Positions 62,001 through 64,000 of a stretch of DNA of 64,000 nt are shown one piece after another (the first letter of the stretch is position 1; every line of letters begins with the position of its first letter). Below the pieces are notes generated by a model. It was not told the origin of the DNA, made no database searches, and was given only the letters and a program-made list of their open reading frames with translations. Made by a program: the position numbers and the translations under genes. This stretch comes from Siphonodentalium dalli (lineage: Eukaryota > Mollusca > Scaphopoda > Gadilida > Siphonodentaliidae): NCBI GenBank assembly GCA_032622095.1, contig CP136069.1, forward strand, positions 71,883,319 to 71,947,318. Reading direction: 5' to 3'.

Positions 62001-63250
62001 TATATACATGCCGATGCTCCGTGTATTTATTTCTTTTGTAATTCGACTGGACGATCTTGCCAAAATTATAGTGAAAAGTGGGTTTCAGAAACGCGCAATA
62101 TGATGCTACACATTTTATCCCTGTGGGGTACAATTTTCCACCAGAGAGATTGTCTCTTGAGTAACGTCAAAAATCACTATGAAACGTCGACTCCCTTTTC
62201 CATGTCTCTTCTACAAGCTCTTCAGGTTCATATGACTTATTTCTGTCATATCTCGAATTACAATCAGTATAAGTCATTTGGAGGTAGTCAGGCCTACAAA
62301 AAGTGTGTGTGTCATTTGTGGAATGAGGTCCCCCAGAGGGTGAATTTAGTGATGCTATCTTAGGCCTCATCATCAGGGAAGTATCTGTAGTCTCAAATTA
62401 ACATTGTTTAGTTACTTTTTCCCTTCTGTTCAGTTTCTATATCCCCTAATTTGCAGAAGATAAAATGCACAATCGAGGTGACTAATGGGTCAACATCACC
62501 AACTTCAACTGGGGAAATTCAATCTCATCCTTGGTCTCCCATAGCAGTTGAAGCCTAAGCAGAATGAGGTTCCCAGAGGGTGAATTTGGTGATGCTAGCC
62601 CACCTTGCAGGATAGCATCTCTAAATTCACCCTCTGTGGACCTCCTCATTCTGTAAATGTCAGACACACTATTTGCATGCTTGGAGGTAGTCATTGATTA
62701 GCATGATTAAAACCAATTCGCCTAAAGTTGGCGATTGAAAGTGTTGTGTCGGTCTTTTTGTGGTACAATTATAATTTTGTTGTACAATGTAGAATTGTAC
62801 CAAAAAATGCATCACGATGTCCATGAGAACACAAAATTCTGACAAATCAGGCCGCGTCTTGGAAGCAGCTTTAGACAGGGTTGCATTACAAATTCATATT
62901 GACAAAAATATTACTGATAAGAAATACTCTCAGTTTATTTATATTGTGTAACTCCAAAATATCATTTTCAAAAGGTCTTTGAAATTCATGTACATTTCTA
63001 ATATTTCTATATTGTTGAGTGGTGATGAATAATTTTAATTATGTCTTTCCCTCTGCATATATATTTTTTTGAATAACCTAAAATGAATAAATGGGAATAA
63101 TGTAACTGCTGATTCAGGATTATCAAGGGTTAAGTTTGTGACATACCTGACAGACGAGAGTAGCAGTCGTCGTCTTACCGACTCCCGGTGGACCTGATAA
63201 GAGAGCCGCTCGGAAACCAGCTCCTGTCTCATCCTTACCAAAGAATTTAC
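31955..63250 (-). CDS. RFC1: Replication factor C subunit 1, C-terminal two thirds (12 exons)
   Basis: RFC1 is the large subunit of the pentameric RFC complex, which loads the PCNA clamp on DNA in the nucleus using ATP. Exons, in gene order: 63147-63250, 61253-61364, 57192-57286, 56616-56753, 55319-55414, 53536-53634, 52497-52651, 43641-43758, 39965-40110, 38498-38711, 36748-36951, 31955-32074. All junctions are GT-AG and all phases agree, giving 532 codons after the first split codon. Numbering from there: Walker A GPPGVGKT 19-26, Walker B LIMDEID 85-91, sensor 1 ICNDRN 119-124, sensor-2-like GANQDIRQ 174-181, then the RFC1-specific collar/C-terminal domain (about 215-425), an acidic linker and a Lys/Gly-rich tail. 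Upstream BRCT exons lie beyond base 64000. Catalytic residues are intact, so the gene looks functional. The 31-kb span is mostly transposon-filled introns. Confidence 0.97.
32243..32654. repeat. GAGGTCCCC foldback family, copy 5 (full-length pair)
   Basis: Left palindrome 32258-32345, middle, right palindrome 32545-32640; the outer ends are GTCTGTAATTTGCGG and GCACATGACAGACAC. It is inserted in the last RFC1 intron. Confidence 0.9.
33042..33214 (+). repeat. 5' LTR of a Copia element
   Basis: Begins TGTTAATATGACCGG and ends TACA, a TG...CA structure of 173 bp. Its first 39 bp recur exactly at 36562-36600. The PBS follows directly. Confidence 0.85.
33216..33228 (+). other. Primer binding site (initiator tRNA-Met type)
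   Basis: TGGTAGCAGAGCG lies one base after the LTR end; this word is the usual Copia-type PBS complementary to initiator methionine tRNA. Confidence 0.8.
33242..34057 (+). CDS. Copia gag protein
   Basis: Start chosen at ATG 33242 (MASNMNNYKQPPRF), just after the PBS; an upstream in-frame ATG at 33146 lies inside the LTR. The frame gives about 271 residues to TGA at 34055. The middle has the helical retrotransposon gag pattern (WKNELAIW, then FKRTENSKMHDYITEYE). Near the end a CCHC zinc knuckle reads CTCCDSLFHWYKAC (C-X2-C-X4-H-X4-C). Pol continues in another frame, so a base has been gained or lost, or a shift was used. Confidence 0.88.
   Translation: MASNMNNYKQPPRFTTDLPYEKWKNELAIWKLVTDLEAKKIGPVVALSLTGKAREVALGVPAADLAKDTGLATLLTALDEVYKGDAKDEAYKAYRDFETFKRTENSKMHDYITEYELLYKRYKEHDLVLSDAVLAFRLLDNANLETKERQLVLTACSDVTFNSMKSALKCIFGDSAGDGTLDSKCDVSGIKLESQSVCYAERRGAFSNKYRGRGYQSHASSDANSYSHASNNSNLKGTNPLNRFGKRSRCTCCDSLFHWYKACPHSQGSFV
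33972..34511 (+). pseudogene. Copia pol, protease segment
   Basis: It overlaps the gag end in a different frame. Aspartic-protease core AVIDTACTKTVCGTDWL: the usual D-S/T-G is D-T-A here, so the catalytic triad has lost its glycine. A downstream hydrophobic block IPLLLSKESLKRAQ is typical of Copia proteases. TAA at 34509-34511 interrupts a frame that otherwise continues into integrase. Confidence 0.85.
34512..35054 (+). pseudogene. Copia integrase, N-terminal and first catalytic part
   Basis: Same frame as the protease. Contains the HHCC zinc-binding module (HEQFGH, about 30 residues, CDTC), then the first catalytic Asp in AMDLHEL and the second in TDNGGEF, 55 residues apart. The frame ends at 35054 after a shift near 35045. 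Confidence 0.88.
35039..36355 (+). pseudogene. Copia integrase end, linker and start of reverse transcriptase
   Basis: In the next frame, the catalytic Glu appears in NGIVERHN, followed by GFSPYQLVYG and an SH3-like C-terminal block (GDLVYYKRLHDDKWRGPGVV). After an acidic linker the RT begins (CISTRWVCSLK, KARLVARGFED, TCSKESLRVMLAV) and then breaks off near 36300. The YVDD active-site region is absent. Confidence 0.88.
36309..36461 (+). pseudogene. Copia RNase H C-terminal remnant
   Basis: A different frame resumes with ELLQTKQISDIKW and QLADCLTKKGA, the classical end of Copia RNase H, and stops at 36459-36461. The text between RT start and this point is deleted. Confidence 0.85.
36546..36561 (+). 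other. Polypurine tract
   Basis: GACAGAGAGAGAGGAG directly precedes the LTR stub at 36562, as expected for plus-strand priming. Confidence 0.75.
36562..36600 (+). repeat. 3' LTR stub (39 bp)
   Basis: Exact copy of 33042-33080, then unrelated sequence. The rest of the LTR has been lost. Confidence 0.9.
36748..36951 (-). CDS. RFC1: RFC1 exon with acidic linker
   Basis: 68 codons: TKAAFTRSYNKSMHMTPYA closes the conserved C-terminal domain, then a basic patch (TKKRRGGK, nuclear localisation candidate) and an acidic run (GEEGEDGPIAESSEDEK). Donor GTATATTC, acceptor TTTTAG. Confidence 0.95.
36952..38497 (-). other. RFC1 intron
   Basis: Contains imperfect inverted pairs near 37380-37460 (AATAAGTT / AACTTATTATCTGAACA) and 38090-38190 (ACATTCTGACCAAAGTTG against CAACTTTGGTCAGAATGTT), i.e. 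small foldback elements. No exon. Confidence 0.55.
38498..38711 (-). CDS. RFC1: RFC1 exon, RFC1-specific C-terminal domain
   Basis: 71 codons plus one split base. Conserved blocks LNLEYLPYLRNSLTDPI, GVPDVINLMDEYDIIKDDF and DNIMEITKF correspond to the C-terminal RFC1 domain that packs in the clamp-loader collar. Acceptor TTTTCAG, donor GTTAGTG. Confidence 0.96.
38834..38948. repeat. GAGGTCCCC foldback family, copy 6 (left palindrome only)
   Basis: GTCTGTCATTTGTGGAATGAG through CCTCATTGTGCTTAGGCC, with the GGGCTAGCATCAC core. Confidence 0.85.
38997..39160. mobile_element. Short MITE with ~48-bp inverted ends
   Basis: GTATATAGGAGGTACGGCAC at the left and GTGCCGTACCGCCTATATAC at the right, continuing inverted through GCAGCAATGTTATATATTT. 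It sits in an AT/TA dinucleotide tract, so the target duplication is unclear. Confidence 0.9.
39230..39345 (+). repeat. tRNA-derived SINE candidate
   Basis: A-box-like TAGCCGTGTGG at 39257-39267 and B-box GGTTCGCATCC at 39316-39326, spaced about 59 bp, followed by CACCCAATCTC. This is a Pol III internal promoter layout; it is not a clean tRNA fold, so a SINE is more likely. Confidence 0.6.
39540..39948. repeat. GAGGTCCCC foldback family, copy 7 (full-length pair)
   Basis: Left palindrome 39557-39640 (with deletion), middle including GTCTTCCAATTGGGGATATAG, right palindrome 39841-39932. The right end lies 17 bases from the RFC1 exon donor at 39964. Confidence 0.9.
39965..40110 (-). CDS. RFC1: RFC1 exon
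   Basis: 48 codons plus two bases: AIYASVIPGEHMRG then FPAWLGKFSSRRKTDRILQE, matching the conserved region after the collar helices. A GT at 40053 inside the exon is not the donor; homology continues to GTAAGTG at 39964. Confidence 0.95.
40111..41009 (-). other. RFC1 intron, unannotated part
   Basis: No exon or clear repeat seen. Confidence 0.4.
41010..41515. repeat. Interspersed repeat with three ~120-bp tandem units and CAGA tail
   Basis: The unit holds TCGATAGCTCCACCCGTTTC and GCACGGGCTCGGCGACCCGA; copies at about 41055, 41175 and 41295 (last one changed). It ends ACATACATACAGACAGACAG, then TATAGGAGATTCTAGG. The unit is far more CG-rich than the host DNA. Confidence 0.85.
41516..42576 (-). 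other. RFC1 intron, unannotated part
   Basis: Frames at 41942-42217 and 42105-42314 have no recognisable domain. A short direct repeat (ATAGACTCCTTC, near 42160 and 42184) is visible. Confidence 0.35.
42577..42830. mobile_element. GGACTGTACAC foldback MITE, copy 2
   Basis: Shares GGGACCATCTCC, TACACTAAATG, TTACCATGTT and the right end TAGTGTACAGTCCACCTTTAA with copy 1 at 19193. TTAA at 42827-42830; TTAG on the left. Confidence 0.8.
43349..43569. mobile_element. CCCTTTCATGAC piggyBac-like MITE, cleanest copy
   Basis: TTAA at 43345-43348, then CCCTTTCATGACGGGAGC; right end CAGTCATGAAAGGG then TTAA at 43570-43573. 221 bp, with mirrored CATTCTCTTATATATGCGAG blocks inside. It lies 72 bases from an RFC1 exon. 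Confidence 0.88.
43641..43758 (-). CDS. RFC1: RFC1 exon
   Basis: 39 codons: GDVKRHLSCLARAAESIADGD and NQRWNLLPIQ. Of two overlapping AG acceptors, only the one at 43759-43760 keeps the frame; using the next AG would create an immediate stop. Confidence 0.95.
45660..46030. repeat. Tandem duplication of ~190-bp unit inside the long-TIR element
   Basis: ACCGAAGCG, GCAGAGTTG, GGGTTGGGATCC, CCCTGCCTGCAA and GTGCAAACGTCTTTGCC-like phrases occur twice in the same order (from about 45668 and 45888). Confidence 0.85.
46303..47250 (-). other. Possible decayed reading frames in the long-TIR element
   Basis: This is the most CG-rich, codon-like part of the element. Minus-strand frames read GYQKKPVLANGYGILHFD and, further up, AVLCAEVAKIACERNDTGW, with frame breaks between. 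They resemble retroelement gag-like protein vaguely (DIRS or similar), but the match is too weak to name. The plus strand is open too (46427-46696). Confidence 0.25.
48233..48420. repeat. GAGGTCCCC foldback family, copy 8 (shortened)
   Basis: CATTTGCAGAATGAGGT, a reduced palindrome around GGGCTAGCATCAC, then the family's middle segment. It directly adjoins the right end of the long-TIR element. Confidence 0.85.
48600..49220. repeat. Two direct copies of a TTTAAATGGCCCCC-containing unit
   Basis: ATTTAAATGGCCCCCACATG then GTCAGCGGTG near 48632 and again near 48961, followed by TATGGAAT and GGGTAGAATATA in both. The two are about 330 bp apart. Confidence 0.7.
49221..50540 (-). other. RFC1 intron, unannotated part
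   Basis: Phrases about GTGGGCTTAAACTCGGATAT (49330) recur at 51916 and 51970, and ACCGTACTGACCCG (49268) recurs inverted at 52003, so this may be one end of an old element reaching to ~52030. No gene. Confidence 0.4.
50545..51200. repeat. Four ~125-bp tandem units with GGAC tail
   Basis: Each unit has GGGCCATAACTCC, TCCGATCAAACCCATATTCG, CTCGATCTGTATTTTGG, CATACCAAATTTGGTTCC and GATAAAAAATGTTTGAG. After the last unit comes GACGGACAGACAGACAGACG. The last two units are closest to each other, suggesting growth at one end. Confidence 0.92.
52497..52651 (-). CDS. RFC1: RFC1 exon, start of RFC1-specific domain
   Basis: GPFDVCRKVFVGGEE, DKSDLFFHDYSLSPLFVQEN and YIHVQPYSA are strongly conserved RFC1 blocks. 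Acceptor CTCTTTTCAG, donor GTAAGTC. An 8.7-kb intron follows. Confidence 0.96.
52708..52832. repeat. GAGGTCCCC foldback family, copy 9 (single palindrome)
   Basis: Complete solo palindrome: GTGTCTGATATTTGCAGAAT to GCAAATGTCAGACAC. It sits 57 bases upstream of an RFC1 acceptor. Confidence 0.93.
53447..53511 (-). pseudogene. Decayed partial duplicate of the adjacent RFC1 exon
   Basis: On the minus strand this reads SMTFEQAKAD and then a stop, against SMTYEQAKADSNNAKK in the real exon 40-90 bases away. About 45 bases align with few mismatches (GGCCTGTTCA-A-GTCATTGAT). It retains a partial mirror of the exon's left border (TTTTAG). Confidence 0.8.
53536..53634 (-). CDS. RFC1: RFC1 exon
   Basis: 33 codons: VIHNISMWSAADKSMTYEQA then KADSNNAKKDMKL. 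Acceptor AATTAACAG, donor GTGGGTAT. Confidence 0.95.
54028..54728. repeat. GAGGTCCCC foldback family, copy 10 (pair with insertion)
   Basis: Left palindrome 54034-54125, middle with CCCAAATTGGCAGATGAC, an unrelated ~300-bp stretch (54310-54620) carrying CATGAACAGACATTGGATGG, then a right palindrome 54627-54712. Confidence 0.8.
55319..55414 (-). CDS. RFC1: RFC1 exon, end of AAA+ module
   Basis: AAIMSIAYKEGVKIPPPALN and GANQDIRQ, the sensor-2-type arginine region and lid. Acceptor TTATTAG, donor GTAAGATG. Confidence 0.96.
55415..56305 (-). other. RFC1 intron, unannotated part
   Basis: No exon. GGGAGAAGT recurs around 56080-56140 and again at 56525-56560, so copy 6 of the ATTACTG MITE appears to have landed in an older repeat. 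Confidence 0.4.
56306..56520. mobile_element. ATTACTG foldback MITE, copy 6
   Basis: Ends CAGTAATGCTATAAGTAAT and ACTTAAGAGCATTACTG; near-perfect arms meet at CTCTCCCTGAGAG. Base changes in one arm are matched in the other (GGGCTTGTTGCC on both sides), a sign of arm-to-arm correction. Confidence 0.95.
56616..56753 (-). CDS. RFC1: RFC1 exon, sensor 1
   Basis: EIVSLIKQTKIPVICICNDR contains the sensor-1 Asn; TFDLRFPKPRAEQIK follows. Acceptor GTTTCAG, donor GTAAATAG. Confidence 0.97.
57000..57196 (-). repeat. 39-bp minisatellite spanning the RFC1 Walker B exon donor
   Basis: Five tandem copies of a 39-bp unit, each (minus strand) with CTGCAGGTACAGTTAATAAT. The last copy overlaps the real donor at 57190-57191. 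Donor-like CAG|GT sites recur at 57035, 57074 and 57113; the one at 57152 has lost its G (CAGTTACAG). The period is 13 codons and the frame stays open throughout. Confidence 0.93.
57192..57286 (-). CDS. RFC1: RFC1 exon, Walker B
   Basis: 31 codons: DKKKVTNGQKHCLIMDEIDG and MAGNQDRGGLQ. The DEID box coordinates Mg-ATP. Acceptor TTTTTGTTCAG; donor CAG|GTACAG inside the minisatellite described at 57000-57196. Confidence 0.97.
57310..57730. repeat. 40-bp minisatellite, ~10 units
   Basis: Unit built of TTAATTATAAGCACAAGTGA and GTTGATAGCCTAGAACTAGG. Variants (AGAACT / AGGACT) alternate, so two-unit blocks were copied. Last units are decayed. It begins about 25 bases upstream of the RFC1 Walker B exon. 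Confidence 0.95.
57731..58320 (-). other. RFC1 intron, unannotated part
   Basis: No exon. An inverted pair CACAGTAGGTGGC / GCCACCTCACG-type near 57846 and 57942 hints at a small foldback. Confidence 0.4.
58329..58960. mobile_element. hAT-like element, 632 bp, exact 8-bp target duplication
   Basis: TATCCCTG at 58321-58328 and 58961-58968. The right end, inverted, reads GGCTTGCCACGATTATTCGA; the left end CCACGACTATGAG lacks the first six bases. Subterminal AATCGACTAATCGAC words resemble those of the element at 59299. Confidence 0.7.
59299..61210. mobile_element. hAT-like element, 1.9 kb, exact 8-bp target duplication
   Basis: CGTTACAC flanks both sides (59291-59298, 61211-61218). Ends TAGTGTTGAAACGATTAG and inverted CGATTAATCGTTTCAACACTA, with many CGACTAGTCG palindromic words near both ends. 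The longest frame (59595-59909, 104 codons) does not look like a hAT transposase, so it is non-autonomous. It lies 42 bases from an RFC1 exon. Confidence 0.92.
61253..61364 (-). CDS. RFC1: RFC1 exon
   Basis: EAGFSYVEQNASDTRNKKSL and AESLNNETLIDFM: the conserved ASDTR block after Walker A. Acceptor TTTCAG, donor GTGAGTG. Confidence 0.97.
61405..61879. mobile_element. CCCTTTCATGAC piggyBac-like family, double copy
   Basis: TTAA at 61401-61404 and 61880-61883; ends CCTTCCATGACTGGAGC / GTCATAGAAGAG. The interior repeats the whole AATGCATTCTCTTATATATG / CATATATAAGAGAATGCACT block twice. Confidence 0.8.
62303..62672. repeat. GAGGTCCCC foldback family, copy 11 (pair, left palindrome truncated)
   Basis: Left half palindrome 62310-62362, middle with GACTAATGGGTCAACATCACC, right palindrome 62560-62655, end GTAAATGTCAGACACAC. 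Confidence 0.88.
62673..63146 (-). other. RFC1 intron, unannotated part
   Basis: AT-rich; only a small inverted GTACAATTATA / TAGAATTGTAC pair near 62763-62800. Confidence 0.4.
63147..63250 (-). CDS. RFC1: RFC1 exon, Walker A
   Basis: KFFGKDETGAGFRAALLSGP then PGVGKTTTATLVCQ: the P-loop is complete. Acceptor GCTGCAG, donor GTATGTC. It is the most upstream RFC1 exon in the window; the frame enters with two bases of a split codon. Confidence 0.97.
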
Positions 63251-64000
63251 CTGCAGCAAAAACATGATTCATACAGGGAATTTACATGTGCGTAGTGAAG
63301 AAAACATATCCGATTTAATCAGGGAATTTACACGAGTGTAATGAAGAAAACATGTCACATTCAATCAGGGGAGATGTACCTCTCCGATTTCAAAATAACA
63401 TCCCCATCCCCCCGAGTCAGGTCCTGAGTTAAGTACCTCAAAAATGTAAGTACCCGCCAAATACATTGGCCCATTTCTCTTCATAGATATATCCAATTGC
63501 CATAACATTTCGTAGATATAGCCTTTTATAAGATCAATCTTAATATCTGTTTTTTCGATGATAATCAGATTGGAGTTATGCTTGAATGAGCACCATTTCA
63601 AAGGGGAAATGTCAAATTAATAAATCACAGTTGAGACATCAAGCAACAAAATTCTGGCATTATTCCTGCTGTTGTAATTATCAATGTGCTCATTGGGTGC
63701 AAAGATCCCTCCTAAACTTGCATGGGTAAGAGAATACAATTCTCCAGGGAATAACACCAATAATCAACTAATCCCTTGCCTTTTGGTAAGGGATTAGTCT
63801 ATTGTTCTTATTCCCTGGAGAATTGTATTCTCATATCCTCCATTTTATCATAAACTTCACACCAATAATCAACAATGGCTACCTTAGTACAAAATGTGAG
63901 AGTAGATAGTATATCGGTTAGCACACATAAACCATGCATCAAACTCTACAGACATGTCCTTGTAAAAGGATAATCAAGAACAAATGAGTGCTTCAACATG
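63251..64000 (-). other. RFC1 intron at the right edge, with a small foldback
   Basis: 63731-63835 is a ~105-bp foldback: GAGAATACAATTCTCCAGGG against CCCTGGAGAATTGTATTCTC around TTGCCTTTTGG. Two direct copies of AATCAGGG-ATTTAC lie near 63275 and 63320. No exon found. Confidence 0.7.

Overview
The window is animal nuclear DNA: AT-rich, with GT-AG introns, low coding density and many transposons. The repeat types (foldback MITEs, hAT, piggyBac-like and PIF/Harbinger-like elements, a GalEa-type Copia element, tandem units ending in GGAC/CAGA tetranucleotides) suggest a marine invertebrate, most plausibly a mollusc or another lophotrochozoan. That assignment is inference.

Three host loci are supported. 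(1) At the left edge, on the minus strand (1-524), lies the open 5' end of a lysine-rich protein I cannot name. (2) On the plus strand (16055-27755) is a four-transmembrane claudin/PMP22-like gene with three exons at 21686-22001, 25407-25589 and 27628-27755. A second, paralogous first exon with the same donor phase lies 5.3 kb upstream at 16055-16349. (3) On the minus strand (63250 down to 31955) are twelve exons of RFC1, the large subunit of the replication factor C clamp loader. They cover Walker A to the stop codon (532 full codons) in perfect phase; the 5' exons (BRCT part) lie beyond 64000.

Layout: 1-524 gene start; 1006-2943 TTAA-flanked 1.9-kb element; 4031-9290 large inverted repeat rich in GCCGCCAT motifs; 11905-12808 array of a 14-bp perfect palindrome; 13640-14260 foldback cluster; 16055-28360 claudin-like locus full of foldback MITEs; 30272-31143 hAT element; 31955-63250 RFC1. 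RFC1 introns hold an internally deleted Copia element (33042-36600), a ~4.3-kb long-TIR element (43866-48198), two hAT-like elements (58329-58960, 59299-61210) and many short palindromic repeats.

The most interesting points are a 39-bp minisatellite that duplicates the splice donor of the RFC1 Walker B exon in frame, the alternative first exons of the claudin-like gene, a decayed duplicate of an RFC1 exon, and several transposons with exact target-site duplications that allow insertion history to be read. No rRNA, CRISPR or bacterial-type features were seen.
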